A stretch of 64,000 nt of DNA from assembly GCA_963841715.1 (NCBI GenBank), contig CAWJDP010000001.1:310001-374000 (forward strand), given 5' to 3'. Shown here one piece after another: positions 49,492 to 58,478 of the stretch. The notes under the pieces were generated by a model. The model saw only the letters and a list, made by a program, of their open reading frames with translations, made no database searches and had not been told where the DNA came from. This DNA comes from DASPWW01 sp963841715. Lineage in GTDB: Bacteria; Actinomycetota; Thermoleophilia; Solirubrobacterales; 70-9. Numbering within the stretch: the first letter of the stretch is position 1; every line of letters starts with the position of its first letter. Made by a program: the position numbers and the translations under genes.

Positions 49492-50783
49492 ATGAGCACC
49501 GTCGTGTTCTTTCCCGAGGGCGCCTTCGGCCCGACGAACAATTGCGTCGGGATCGGTGACGTCCTGCGCCGCCACGGGCACCGGGTCGTCTTCATAATCG
49601 AGGAGTCGTTCGCCGGCACGCTCGAGGAGAAGGGATTCGAGGAGCGGCTGATGCGACTCGCCCCACCCCCGAGCATGAGGAGGAGCCCGGGCAGTTCTGG
49701 AAGGACTTCATTCGCGAAACCGCGCCGGTGTTCCGCAAGAGCAGCTTCGAGCAGCTCTCCGAGTTCATAGTGCCGACGTGGGAGGCGCTGCTCGACGGGG
49801 CGCGCTACGTAGACGATCGCCTGCGGGAGATATTCGACGAGCTGCGCCCCGACGCGATCGTCGAGGACAACGTGTGCGCGTTCCCGGCGATTCCGGCGAG
49901 CGGCATTCCGTGGGTTCGGATCGTCTCGTGCAACCCACTCGAGCTCAAGGACCCCGACCTCGCACCAACGTTCTCGGGCCTCCCGGCCGACGACCGATCC
50001 GGGTGGGACGCGTTTCGCGACGAGTACCGGCGCGCGAGCCGCGAGCTGTGGGAGGGCTTCGACGCATACTGCCGCGAGCGCGGCGCGCCTGCGCTGCCCG
50101 AGGGAGAGTTCATCCACTCCTCGTCGTTCCTCAACCTCTACATCTACCCCGACGAGATCGACTATCCGCGAGCCCGGCCGCTCGACGCGACGTGGCACAA
50201 CCTCGGCTCGAGCGTGCGCACAACCGATCCGCCGTTCTCGCTCCCGGCCGAGCTCGACGGGGGCGACGGGTCGCTGATCTACCTCAGCCTCGGCTCGCTC
50301 GGCTCCGGCGACGTGCCGTTGATGGAGCAGCTGGTCGAGGTTCTAGGCGCGACCCCGCACCGGTTCATCGTCTCGAAGGGGCCCCAGCACGCCGAGTACG
50401 AGCTCGCCGGCAACATGGCGGGCGAGGAGTTCCTTCCCCAGACGTCGCTGCTTCCCGACGTCGACCTCGCGATCACCCACGGCGGCAACAACACGGTCAC
50501 CGAGTGCCTCCACTTCGGCGTGCCGACGATCGTGTTGCCGCTGTTCTGGGATCAGCATGACAATGCGCAGCGGATCGACGAGACAGGCTGCGGCGTGCGG
50601 CTGCCGACGTACACGTTCGAGCCCGAGGCGATGAGCGCGGCGATCGACCGCTTGACCGCCGACCACGCGCTCGCCTCGCGGCTCGACACGATCTCCGCGG
50701 GCCTCCGGGCAAGGCCGGGGAACCAGCGCGCGGCAGAGCTGATCGCACGCCTCGCCGAGACGGGAGAAGCGGTCGCGCGCTGA
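49492..50783 (+). pseudogene. MGT-type UDP-glycosyltransferase, single frameshift
   Basis: The N-terminal part (STVVFFPEGAFGPTNNCVGIGDVLRRHGHRVVFIIEESF) ends in frame near 49665. The rest (HEEEPGQFWKDFIRETAPVFRK to the end) is in the next frame, shifted at the CCCCACCCCC run (49660-49670). The C-domain carries the donor-site signature ITHGGNNTVTECLHFGVPTIVLPLFWDQHDNAQR. Together the parts give ~430 residues, the normal size of macrolide/UDP-glycosyltransferase-like enzymes. A one-base change in a homopolymer could be mutation or assembly error. ATG 49492. Confidence 0.78.
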
Positions 50784-50794
50784 CGGTGGGCGTG

Positions 50795-51154
50795 CTACTC
50801 GAGCCGCCGCGTGTCCTCGTCGGAGTAGGGCGGCGAGCAGCAGCAGTAGAGGACCAGTGGGTCCGGTCCGGTGCTCCAGAGCTTGTGGCGCGTGCCGGGC
50901 GGGATCACCGCCGCCTGGCCGGCCCTGACCTCGAACAGCTCATCCCCGAGCCGCATCCGTCCGGTCCCGGAGACGAAGAGATAGATCTCCTCGCTTTGGC
51001 GGTGGAGGTGCTCAAGCGTCTCTGAGCCGGGATCGACGCTGGCCTGCGCGAGCGACTGATTGCGCGCGCCCGAGTCTGTCTGCGCGATCTCACGCACGGT
51101 CGAGCCGTCCGCGGCTGTGAAGGCCCCTGCCTCGTCGATCTCCCTCGGCTCCAT
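50795..51154 (-). CDS. Cupin-domain protein
   Basis: 119 residues. Cupin motif 1 is ETLEHLHRQSEEIYLFVSGTGRMRLGDE (metal ligands H, H, E in the HxH-type pattern), and motif 2 is IPPGTRHKLWSTG. It is a single-barrel small cupin of unknown substrate. It is convergent with the frameshifted glycosyltransferase. The Cys-Cys-Cys run near the C-terminus (LVLYCCCSPPY) is uncommon. Confidence 0.86.
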   Translation of the reverse strand: MEPREIDEAGAFTAADGSTVREIAQTDSGARNQSLAQASVDPGSETLEHLHRQSEEIYLFVSGTGRMRLGDELFEVRAGQAAVIPPGTRHKLWSTGPDPLVLYCCCSPPYSDEDTRRLE

Positions 51155-51204
51155 CGTCCCAGCCTATGGCCCGTCCGGCGCCGGCGTCCGGCGGATTGCC
51201 GGAG

Positions 51205-51380
51205 TACGCGATGAAGCTCTCCGGGGCCGCGGTTTCCGGACGTCGGGGAGGTCGTGATCAAGGCGCCGCTCGGCGAGGCCGACCTCAAGCAGGGGGCAAG
51301 AAGCAGCTGATCTTCGACGGGACCACGTTCCATGTCATGGCCCTGTTCGGCGAGCACGCCGACGCCCTCTACGACTTACG
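51205..51380 (+). pseudogene. Short decayed coding fragment
   Basis: Two adjoining frames have good codon bias: VVIKAPLGEADLKQGA (to ~51295), then KKQLIFDGTTFHVMALFGEHADALYDL in the next frame (51299-51380). They are separated by a frameshift, with no start or stop context. I do not recognise the family. The rest of 51155-51505 holds nothing else I can support. Confidence 0.25.
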
Positions 51381-51505
51381 TCAGCCGGTCGAGCGGCTCG
51401 TACGGCCGCCGCCCTACGGCTCGAGCCCGAGGCGAAGCCGGGGACGCGGACCCCCGGGGCGGAGCCGGACATGGGCGCGACCCGAGCCCGATGGCTGGCT
51501 CGACG

Positions 51506-52183
51506 CTAGCGCCCACCGAGCAGCGAGGCGACGGTGCTGATCGTCACCGCGAGGATCCCGGTCCCGAACACGTACGAGAGCAGCGCGTGATGCAGGGCGA
51601 CGCGGCGCACGCGCTTGCCGCCGATGTCGGTGTCCGAGACCTGGAACGTCATCCCGATCGTCAGCGCGAGGTAGGCGAAGTCCCCGTAGTCGGGCGCCTC
51701 GTCACCGAAGTCGATTCCGCCCTCCGGCCGGCTGTAGTAGAGGCGCGCGTAGCGGAGCGTGAACACGGTGTGGATCGAGGCCCACGCGAGCACGACGCTG
51801 GCGAGCGCGAAAGCCGTCAGCACGCCCCGCTCGGGCGCGTCCGCGCGACCAGCCTCGCCGAGCGTGAAAGCGACGGCGACGAGGCTCGCCGCGCCGGCCC
51901 CGATCAGGATCGCCTCCGCGGCGGCGCGCGAGGCGTCCTCGGTGAGCGCGATGCGCGAGGTCGCCTCCGCGTCGGCGTCCCACACGGTCGCCCACACCCA
52001 GCCGATGAACACCGCGGCGGCGACGTCCGAGGCGCACAGCGCCGCCACCGACAACGACGTCCCGGCGCCGAGCGCGATCCCCGCGGCGACGATGCCGCCG
52101 ACCCCGCCGACGAGCACGCGCCGCGCCGCGAGCCCGTGGTTCGCTGGGACTGCATCGGTGTCCGCGGACGGCGCGTCGGTCAC
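51506..52183 (-). CDS. DUF1345 family membrane protein
   Basis: 225 residues from GTG 52183, overlapping the stop of the upstream gene (GTGA). Five to six hydrophobic segments include LVGGVGGIVAAGIALGAG, AAVFIGWVWATVW and VVLAWASIHTVFTLRYARLYYS. The DUF1345 signature is near the C-terminus: YLALTIGMTFQVSDTDIGGKRVRRVALHHALLSYVFGT. Function unknown. The upstream partner is a deleted hydrolase. Confidence 0.85.
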   Translation of the reverse strand: MTDAPSADTDAVPANHGLAARRVLVGGVGGIVAAGIALGAGTSLSVAALCASDVAAAVFIGWVWATVWDADAEATSRIALTEDASRAAAEAILIGAGAASLVAVAFTLGEAGRADAPERGVLTAFALASVVLAWASIHTVFTLRYARLYYSRPEGGIDFGDEAPDYGDFAYLALTIGMTFQVSDTDIGGKRVRRVALHHALLSYVFGTGILAVTISTVASLLGGR

Positions 52184-52674
52184 TGTCCCGGCGCCCCTCC
52201 GATCCCGGCGCGGTCGACGAGGAAGCGGTTCAGCCGCCGCTCGTAACGCGGCGGGTCGACGTTCCACGACTGGACGTGGCCCGCCCCCTCGACGGGGTAG
52301 AAGGTCACCCGCGTCGGCAGCTCCTCGGCGAACCGCTTGCTGTCGCCGAACGGGACCGTGTCGTAGTCGGTGCCGTGGAAGAGCAGAATCGGGTGGCCGA
52401 TTCCCGTGTCGAGGCCGAAGACCCCGTCGCGCTCCGTCGCCTCGCTCGGCTCGAGCCTCACGGTGCGGGGCTCGGCGGCGCTCGCCGGGCGCGCCTTCAG
52501 GACCTCGACGCTGAGGTCCGGCGGCGGCACGGCGCGGCCGAGCAGGTCGGAAGAGAAGTAGTAGCCGATCCCGGCGAGGAGCACGACGACGAGCGCGAGC
52601 ACGCACGCACCGCCGACGATCCCCCTGCGGATCCAGGGATCAAGCCCGCGCCACCAGGTCCTCGCGCCCCTCAC
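52180..52674 (-). pseudogene. Alpha/beta hydrolase with internal in-frame deletion
   Basis: Read from GTG 52674: an N-terminal transmembrane helix (VGGACVLALVVVLLAGIGYYF), an N-terminal linker region (TVRLEPSEATERDGVFGLDTG), then directly the C-terminal third of a hydrolase (PILLFHGTDYDTVPFGDSKRF; VEGAGHVQSWNVDPPRYERRL), with acid Asp and base His. The nucleophile elbow and about 200 residues between these parts are absent. Related membrane-anchored hydrolases I know are ~370 residues. The frame stays open, so the gene is probably a recent deletion. It could not be catalytic in this form. Confidence 0.65.
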
Positions 52675-52750
52675 GTGCGCAGCGTATCCGCACTCGTCGT
52701 AGAGTCCTCGCTCCGACGCGTGACGCCAAGCAAACCACGGAGGTATTCCG

Positions 52751-53593
52751 ATGGGGACGATCACAGACGCCGAGAGGCAGCAGATCGAGCGGGCCAACTC
52801 ATCGGGCGGCACGCCCGTCGTCTTCATCCACGGGCTCTGGCTGCTGCCGAGCAGCTGGGAGCGGTGGGGGAAGGTGTTCGAGGACGCCGGCTACGCCGTG
52901 CTGACGCCGGGTTGGCCCGACGATCCCCCGACGGTCGAGGAGGCGAGGGCAAATCCCGACGTCTTCGCCGACAAGGGGATCCGCCAGATCGTCGACCACC
53001 ATCTCGAGGTGATCGGCGAGCTGAATCGGAAGCCGGCCGTGGTCGGCCACTCATTCGGTGGCCTGTTCACGCAGATCATCGCCGGGCGCGGCAAGAGCGC
53101 GGTCTCCGTGGCGATCGATCCGGCGCCCTTCCGCGGCATCCTCGCGCTGCCGATCTCAACGCTGCGATCGGCGATGCCCGTGCTTCGCAATCCGCTCAAC
53201 CGCGGCAAGGCGATCGCGCTCACCCTCGACCAGTTCCGATATGGCTGGGTCAACGCGCTCGACGAGGATGAGGGCAAGCAGCTCTACGAGACCTTCCACG
53301 TTGCCGGTCCCGCCGCGCCGCTGTTCGAGGGGGCGAACGCGAACCTCAACCCGTGGAGCGATGCGAAGGTCGACACGAGGAGCGGCGATCGCGGGCCGCT
53401 GCTGATCATCTCCGGCGAGGAGGACCACACGGTGCCGTGGGCGCTCTCCAACGGCGCGTACAAGAAGCAGCAGAACAACGGAGACGCGACCGAGATCGAG
53501 CAGATTCCCCGCCGGGGCCATTCGCTGACGATCGACAACGGATGGCGCGAGGTCGCGGACACCGCGCTCGCTTTCGTTCAGCGTTTCGCCTAG
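52751..53593 (+). CDS. Alpha/beta-fold hydrolase
   Basis: 280 residues from ATG 52751. PVVFIHGLWLLPSSWERWGKVFEDAGYAV opens with the oxyanion HG. The nucleophile is VVGHSFGGLFTQII (Ser ~99), acid in IISGEEDHTVPW, base in RRGHSLTIDNGW (His). Members act as esterases, epoxide hydrolases or peroxidases; the substrate is unassigned. It is divergent from the deleted hydrolase. AAACCACGGAGG (52732-52743) gives a good ribosome binding site. Confidence 0.9.
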   Translation: MGTITDAERQQIERANSSGGTPVVFIHGLWLLPSSWERWGKVFEDAGYAVLTPGWPDDPPTVEEARANPDVFADKGIRQIVDHHLEVIGELNRKPAVVGHSFGGLFTQIIAGRGKSAVSVAIDPAPFRGILALPISTLRSAMPVLRNPLNRGKAIALTLDQFRYGWVNALDEDEGKQLYETFHVAGPAAPLFEGANANLNPWSDAKVDTRSGDRGPLLIISGEEDHTVPWALSNGAYKKQQNNGDATEIEQIPRRGHSLTIDNGWREVADTALAFVQRFA

Positions 53594-53606
53594 GCCTCAG
53601 CTGGCG

Positions 53607-54653
53607 CTACGCGGCGGGGGGAGCGGACGCCGCGCCGTGGCGGATCAGGCTCTCGCCGGTCTCGGCGATGGTGTCCTCGATCGGCAGCGGCGCCCAGCCG
53701 AGGGTGCTCCTCGCCTTCTCGGACGACATCTCCGTGCGCTCGCCGAGCCCGCCGACAACGGAGCGAATCGCGGGGTCGAACAGCGCCATGCCCCGCACGA
53801 CCAGGTTCGGGATCGAGCGGGTGGGCACCTTCGAGGCCTCCTCCCCGAGACGATCGCGGAGGACCGCGCCGATCTCCGACATCCACATGAACTGGTTCAC
53901 CGCGATGAAGCGCTCGCCCCCGGCCTCGGGCGCCGTCATCGCCATCAGCTCGAGACCGGCCACGTCTCGGACGTCGACGAGGCTGAAGCCCAGCTTCGGC
54001 ATCCCCGGCATGCCCCCGAGCAGCCGCTGCACCGCCTGCAGAGAGTAGGAGAGGTCGTCGTTCAGCGTCGGTCCGATGATCGCGCCCGGGTTGACGACCG
54101 CGAGGCGATCCTCGTCGCCGCGCTCGCGAACCAGGTCCCAGGCCGCCCGCTCGGCGATCGTCTTCGAGCGAGCGTACGGCGTGAGCCCCGGGCTGTCGGG
54201 GTCCGTCCAGTCGTTCTCGTCGAGTGGGCGCGCGGCGTTCGGCTCGCTGAGCCTGATCGCCGCGACCGAAGACGTGAGGACGACCCGCTTCACCCCGGCG
54301 TCCAAGCTCGCGCGGAGGACGCGGAGGGTTCCCTCGCGGGCGGGCACGATCAGCTCATCAGGGTCCTTTGGCTGCTCGGGCGGGAACGGCGAGGCGACAT
54401 GGAGGACGTAGTCGCAGCCCTCGACCGCTTCAGGCCAGCCCTCGTCGCGGCTGAGATCTGCGGCGAGAACAGTGAGCCGGTCGCCGGGGTCAACCTCGGA
54501 GCCGACCGTGGCTCGCACATCGGCTTCCCGGGAGAGGCTGCGAACAGTCGTCCGCAGCGTGTAGCCGCGGCGCAGGGCCTCGACCACGCACCGACCGCCG
54601 AGGAAGCCGGAGCCACCGGTGACCAGAACCGTCTGACCGCGATCTTCAGCCAT
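53607..54653 (-). CDS. NAD(P)-dependent epimerase/dehydratase (extended SDR)
   Basis: 348 residues from ATG 54653. The Rossmann motif is VLVTGGSGFLGGRCVVEAL, and the active-site Tyr-Lys is in YARSKTIAERAAW. A DVRDVAGLELMAM segment and QFMWMSEIG follow, as in dihydroflavonol-4-reductase-like SDRs. It reduces or epimerises an unknown ketone or sugar. A VOC gene lies 14 bases upstream. Confidence 0.9.
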   Translation of the reverse strand: MAEDRGQTVLVTGGSGFLGGRCVVEALRRGYTLRTTVRSLSREADVRATVGSEVDPGDRLTVLAADLSRDEGWPEAVEGCDYVLHVASPFPPEQPKDPDELIVPAREGTLRVLRASLDAGVKRVVLTSSVAAIRLSEPNAARPLDENDWTDPDSPGLTPYARSKTIAERAAWDLVRERGDEDRLAVVNPGAIIGPTLNDDLSYSLQAVQRLLGGMPGMPKLGFSLVDVRDVAGLELMAMTAPEAGGERFIAVNQFMWMSEIGAVLRDRLGEEASKVPTRSIPNLVVRGMALFDPAIRSVVGGLGERTEMSSEKARSTLGWAPLPIEDTIAETGESLIRHGAASAPPAA

Positions 54654-54667
54654 CGCCGGACGGAACC

Positions 54668-55084
54668 CTAATCGCCCGACGAGGGCCGGTAGGTGCCGAA
54701 GCTCCACAGGTATCCCTCGGGGTCGCGGGCGGAGTAGTCGCGCCCTCCGTAGTCCTGGTCGACGGGCTCGCGGAGGATCTCCGCGCCGGCGGCCCGGGCG
54801 CGCTCGCAGTGGGCGTCGGGGTCGGCGACGATCACGTAGGTCCCCCCGGTCGCGCCGCCAAGCCGCCCCGGGGCCTTGCTCGGCCAATCGTCGCCCTCGC
54901 GCGCCGAGCCGAGCATGATCATCCCCGAGCCGACGCGGAGCTGAGCGTGGGCGATCGTACCGTCGCCACCGTCGACGACCATGTGCCGCTCGAAGCCGAA
55001 CGCGCGCTCGAGCCAATCGATCGCCGCCCCCGCGTCCTCATAGCGCAGGGTCGGGATCACATCGGGAGCCTCCCAGTCGACCAT
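54668..55084 (-). CDS. VOC family (glyoxalase-fold) protein
   Basis: 138 residues. Opens VIPTLRYEDAGAAIDWLERAFGFERHMVVDG and contains HAQLRVGSGMIMLGSA, then ADPDAHCERARAAGAEILREPVDQDYGGRDYSARDPEGYLWSFG, the strongest VOC motif with the metal-ligand Glu near the end. This is the subtype found near antibiotic-resistance and 3-demethylubiquinone-like proteins. Substrate unknown. Likely co-transcribed with the epimerase. Confidence 0.9.
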   Translation of the reverse strand: MVDWEAPDVIPTLRYEDAGAAIDWLERAFGFERHMVVDGGDGTIAHAQLRVGSGMIMLGSAREGDDWPSKAPGRLGGATGGTYVIVADPDAHCERARAAGAEILREPVDQDYGGRDYSARDPEGYLWSFGTYRPSSGD

Positions 55085-55095
55085 CGAACGTCAGC

Positions 55096-55494
55096 CTAGC
55101 TCGCCTGCGCGAGCGGGTCCGGGTTGCCGAGAATCGAGTTCGTCGCCGGCTTGTAGACCTCGCCGGGGCAACCTCCGACGACGAGCAGCCTCAGCGCCTC
55201 GTCGCCGGTGTACACCTTGCGCTTCGTCCCCGAGCTGACGCGGACCATCGAGTCCGGCTCGAGCCTTATCCGCTCGCCCTCGATGTCGATCTCGCCGCTT
55301 CCGCTCAGCGCCAGGTAGACCTCCTCCTGGCCGTCCTCGGAGTGGTCGTGCTCCGGGTAGGCGTCGACATTCGGCGGGATGTCGATCACCGCCATCCCGA
55401 ACGACTCGACGCCGAGCTCCGCCCGGGCGCGCTTGAACGATCCGGCGAAGATCGCCTCCATCTCATCGATCCTCTTGACGGCGTAATCAGCCAC
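55096..55494 (-). CDS. Cupin-domain protein
   Basis: 132 residues. Opens MADYAVKRIDEMEAIFAGSF; cupin motif 1 is YPEHDHSEDGQEEVYLALSGSGEIDIEGERIRLE (HxH and E ligands), and motif 2 is MVRVSSGTKRKVYTGDEALRLLVVGG. Pattern PEHDHSEDGQEEVYLALSG is typical of small actinobacterial cupins that may act as hydroxylases or sensors. It overlaps the TetR gene by 8 bases and is probably its target. Confidence 0.88.
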   Translation of the reverse strand: MADYAVKRIDEMEAIFAGSFKRARAELGVESFGMAVIDIPPNVDAYPEHDHSEDGQEEVYLALSGSGEIDIEGERIRLEPDSMVRVSSGTKRKVYTGDEALRLLVVGGCPGEVYKPATNSILGNPDPLAQAS

Positions 55495-56122
55495 TGCGCC
55501 TCCTCCTGGTTGGTGTTGGTTGTCGTCGATTCAGCACCCGATTCATCGCACGGCGCCCGCGGGCGATCGCCTCGGGGTCGCAACGAAGCTGGCGCGCCTG
55601 GTTGACGCCCATCGCGATCGAGCTGAGCTCGAACGCGATCTGTGCCGGGTCGGCGTCGGGCGGGAGATCGCCCGCTTCGATCGCCGTCGCCGCGTCCGCC
55701 TCGAGCACCGATGCCCAGAGCGCGAGCGCCCCCTCGATCGCCTCGCGGACCGGGCCCGGGCGCCCGTCGTACTCGGCCGCGGCGGCGGTCAGGAAGCAGC
55801 CCCCCGGGAACACGTCCCGCGCGAGGTATGCGAGCCAAGCTTCTACGACCGCTCCGAGGCGCGCGATCCCGGGCTCCTCGCCGGCGACGGGCTCCCAGAG
55901 CTCGCGCCGGAAGCGCTCGACCGCGCGCCCGACCGCCGCGAGCTGGAGCTCCCGCTTGGTCCCGAAGTGGCCGATCACGCCGGCCTTGCTCATCCGCAGA
56001 TCGGCGGCGAGCCGCCCGATCGTCACCGCCTCGAGGCCCTCGCGCGACGCGGCGGCGACGGTCTCGTCGACGATCGTCGCCCTCGTCGTTTCCGCCTCCG
56101 CCGCCGATCGCCGTGGGCTCAT
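55487..56122 (-). CDS. TetR/AcrR family transcriptional regulator (paralogue of 2469-3065)
   Basis: 211 residues from ATG 56122. The HTH is ETVAAASREGLEAVTIGRLAADLRMSKAGVIGHFGTKRELQLAA. The effector domain contains FPGGCFLTAAAAEYDGRPGPVREAI, matching the other TetR in the window. It ends with a basic tail. A perfect palindrome 13 bp upstream (56135-56154) overlaps its promoter, so it is self-regulating. It probably controls the downstream cupin, VOC and epimerase genes. The ligand is unknown. Confidence 0.92.
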   Translation of the reverse strand: MSPRRSAAEAETTRATIVDETVAAASREGLEAVTIGRLAADLRMSKAGVIGHFGTKRELQLAAVGRAVERFRRELWEPVAGEEPGIARLGAVVEAWLAYLARDVFPGGCFLTAAAAEYDGRPGPVREAIEGALALWASVLEADAATAIEAGDLPPDADPAQIAFELSSIAMGVNQARQLRCDPEAIARGRRAMNRVLNRRQPTPTRRRRSG

Positions 56123-56134
56123 CGAGCGGCAGGT

Positions 56135-56154
56135 TAGCGAACGATCGTTCGCTA
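56135..56154. promoter_or_regulatory. TetR operator, perfect 20-bp palindrome
   Basis: TAGCGAACGATCGTTCGCTA, perfectly self-complementary, with core ACGATCGT at 56141-56148. It covers a minus-strand -10-like TATAGC (56157-56152) for tetR. The same core is found in front of the paralogous TetR at 3078-3099. Confidence 0.7.
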
Positions 56155-56164
56155 TATGGGCCGG

Positions 56165-57715
56165 CTAGGACCTCGCCGGAAGCTCGATCCTGAACACGGC
56201 GCCGCCGTCGGGCGCATTGCCGGCGTGCGCCTCGCCGCCGTGCGCGGAGACGATCGCGGCGACGATCGCGAGCCCGAGCCCGGCGCTGCGGCCGTCGCGG
56301 TTGCGAGAGTTGCCCTGGCGCCAGAAGCGTTCGAAGACCTGGTCGCCGATCCCGCTGGGCAGACCGGGCCCGTGATCGCGGACCGCGACCGTCACGCCGC
56401 CGTTCGCGCGCCCGACGGTGACCTCGACAGGTGTCCCAGTGGGCGTATGCGAGAGCGCATTCCGAAGCAGGTTCGTGATCACCTGGCGGAGTTGGTCGCC
56501 GTCGCCGAGCACGCTGCCGGGCTCCGCAACATCGAGCTCGATGTCGCGGTCCGGGGCGGCGGCGCGGGCGTCCTCGCACGCGTCCGCCGCCAGCGCCTCG
56601 AGGTAGACGGGCTCGCGGACCGGCTCGCGGACCTCGTCGAGACGCGCCAGCGTCAGGAGGTCGTCGACGAGCACGCCCATCCGCGCCGCCTCGTCCTCGA
56701 TCCGCCGCATCGCAGTCGCGAGCCGCTCGGGGTTCTGAGCGGGGCCCAGCCGGAAGATTTCGGCGTAGCCGCGAATCGAGCTCAGCGGCGTGCGCAGCTC
56801 GTGCGAGGCGTCGGCGAGGAACTGTCGCAGCCGATCCTCGCTCGCCTGGCGCTCGCGGAACGCGCGCTCGATCTGGGCAAGCATCTTGTTCAGTGCCGAG
56901 CCGAGCCGGCCGACCTCGGTGCGCTCGTCGGTCGTTTCGACGCGGCGTGAGAGGTCCCCGGCGGCGATCGCGTTCGCCGTCGCCTCCATGCGCGCGAGCG
57001 GCCGCAGGCCGACCCGGATCACCCACCACGCGACCGCCGCGAGCGCGGCGAGGACTGCGGCGCTGACGATCAGCTCGATCACGCGCAGGTGGCTGAGCGT
57101 CTGGTTGAAGTCGCGCAGGGGCACTGCCGCGATCACGGTGCCCGAGTCGACGGGGCTCTGGACCGCGATCGCACGGTAGTCGCTGCCGGACCCCGAGCTC
57201 GGAACGTCGAACGCGTGGCGACCCTTCGTCGGGCCCGAGATCGGCACGTTCGGGGGAATCCTGGGCCTGCCGAGGCCGCTCTCGCCGTAGGAGAAGAGGA
57301 CGTGCCCCTTCACCTTGCCGTTTGCATTGCGGAGCTCGCCGTAGGTGCCCGGCGGAAGCTGGGGCTCGGGTCCGGCGCCAGCATCCGGCTCCGTCCGCGC
57401 ATCGCCCGCCGTGCCGCCTTGCGCGCCCCGGCCCTCCGCGCCGGGCGGCGGCGGAAGGCCCGCCCCGCTCGACCCCGCGGGCGGGCTCGGCGTTCCCGGC
57501 GGGAGCTCGCTTCCCGATGGCGGCGGTGGCAGGTTGCCGTGCCCGGTGAACAGCGCCCGGCCGACCGGGGCGACCGCCGCCTCGACCTGCTGGTCGCTGC
57601 GGGCGGAGAGGTAGGAGCGAAGGGCGCTGTACGAGACGACGTCGAGGATCACGAGACCGACCGCCGCCAGGCCCAGCAGCCCCAGCAGCAGCCGCGTCCG
57701 GAGTGACAGCGTCAT
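56165..57715 (-). CDS. Sensor histidine kinase
   Basis: 516 residues. TM1 (LLLGLLGLAAVGLVILDVV) and TM2 (LIVSAAVLAALAAVAWWVI) flank an extracellular domain. HAMP follows (LARMEATANAIAAGDLSRRV), then HisKA with the phospho-His in FLADASHELRTPLSSIRGYAEIFR, and HATPase with NLLRNALSHTPTGTPVEV, DHGPGLP and GLGLAIV. The extracellular domain has a ~60-residue Pro/Gly/Ala-rich insert (57349-57535) suggesting a flexible surface loop. It pairs with the OmpR-type regulator at 57712, with ATGA overlap. The signal is unknown. Confidence 0.93.
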   Translation of the reverse strand: MTLSLRTRLLLGLLGLAAVGLVILDVVSYSALRSYLSARSDQQVEAAVAPVGRALFTGHGNLPPPPSGSELPPGTPSPPAGSSGAGLPPPPGAEGRGAQGGTAGDARTEPDAGAGPEPQLPPGTYGELRNANGKVKGHVLFSYGESGLGRPRIPPNVPISGPTKGRHAFDVPSSGSGSDYRAIAVQSPVDSGTVIAAVPLRDFNQTLSHLRVIELIVSAAVLAALAAVAWWVIRVGLRPLARMEATANAIAAGDLSRRVETTDERTEVGRLGSALNKMLAQIERAFRERQASEDRLRQFLADASHELRTPLSSIRGYAEIFRLGPAQNPERLATAMRRIEDEAARMGVLVDDLLTLARLDEVREPVREPVYLEALAADACEDARAAAPDRDIELDVAEPGSVLGDGDQLRQVITNLLRNALSHTPTGTPVEVTVGRANGGVTVAVRDHGPGLPSGIGDQVFERFWRQGNSRNRDGRSAGLGLAIVAAIVSAHGGEAHAGNAPDGGAVFRIELPARS

Positions 57716-58422
57716 TTCGGTGCGCGAAGGCTGTATCCGACCCCGCGCACGGTGTGGATCAGCGGCGCGTGCCCGTTGTCGACCTTCTTGCGCAGGTAGC
57801 TGATGTAGGTCTCGAGCACGCGCGCGTCGCCTCTGAAGTCGTACTCCCAGACCTGGTCGAGGATCTGTGAGCGGCTGAGCACCCGGCGGGGATTGAGCAT
57901 CAGGTAGCGGAGGAGTCGGAACTCTGTGTCGGTGAGCTCGATCGCGTCCTCGCCGCGGAACACCTCGCGCGTGTCCTCGTCGAGCTCGAGATCCTCGAGC
58001 CGCAGCCGCCCCTCGTTCTTCGCCGCGCCAGCGCGGCGAAGAATCGTCCTGATCCGGGCGACCAGCTCCTCGACGCTGAACGGCTTCGTCACGTAGTCGT
58101 CGCCGCCGAGCGTGAGGCCGCGGATCTTGTCCTCGGTCGTATCGCGGGCGGTCAGGAACAGGATCGGGACCTCCTGCCTGCGGGCGGCGAGCCGCCGCGC
58201 GACGTCGAACCCATCGAGGTCGGGCAGCATCACGTCAAGGACGATGATGTGGGGGCGGAAGGAGTCGAACTCCTCCAGCGCTCCCTTGCCGGTACCCGCG
58301 GTGCGGACCTCGAAGCCTTCGTAGCGCAGCGCGATCGAGACGAGGTCGGCGATGTTCTCCTCGTCGTCGACGACGAGCACGCGCAGGGCGTCGGCGGGCG
58401 TTGGCTTGCCGTCGTTGTTCAT
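57712..58422 (-). CDS. OmpR/PhoB-family response regulator
   Basis: 236 residues from ATG 58422. Receiver: LRVLVVDDEENIADLVSIALRY, phospho-Asp in IIVLDVMLPDLDG (~62), Thr/Ser in LTARD, Lys in VTKPFS. The winged-helix effector domain is EDAIELTDTEFRLLRYLMLNPRRVLSRSQILDQVWEYDF, with the wing VLETYISYLRKKVD. It regulates unknown promoters on a signal from the kinase downstream, whose gene overlaps by four bases. Confidence 0.95.
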   Translation of the reverse strand: MNNDGKPTPADALRVLVVDDEENIADLVSIALRYEGFEVRTAGTGKGALEEFDSFRPHIIVLDVMLPDLDGFDVARRLAARRQEVPILFLTARDTTEDKIRGLTLGGDDYVTKPFSVEELVARIRTILRRAGAAKNEGRLRLEDLELDEDTREVFRGEDAIELTDTEFRLLRYLMLNPRRVLSRSQILDQVWEYDFRGDARVLETYISYLRKKVDNGHAPLIHTVRGVGYSLRAPK

Positions 58423-58478
58423 CCGCCCGCGGATCTTGCCGCAGAAAGCTGAGAGATTCTTGAGAAGTTCCTGGGAGC

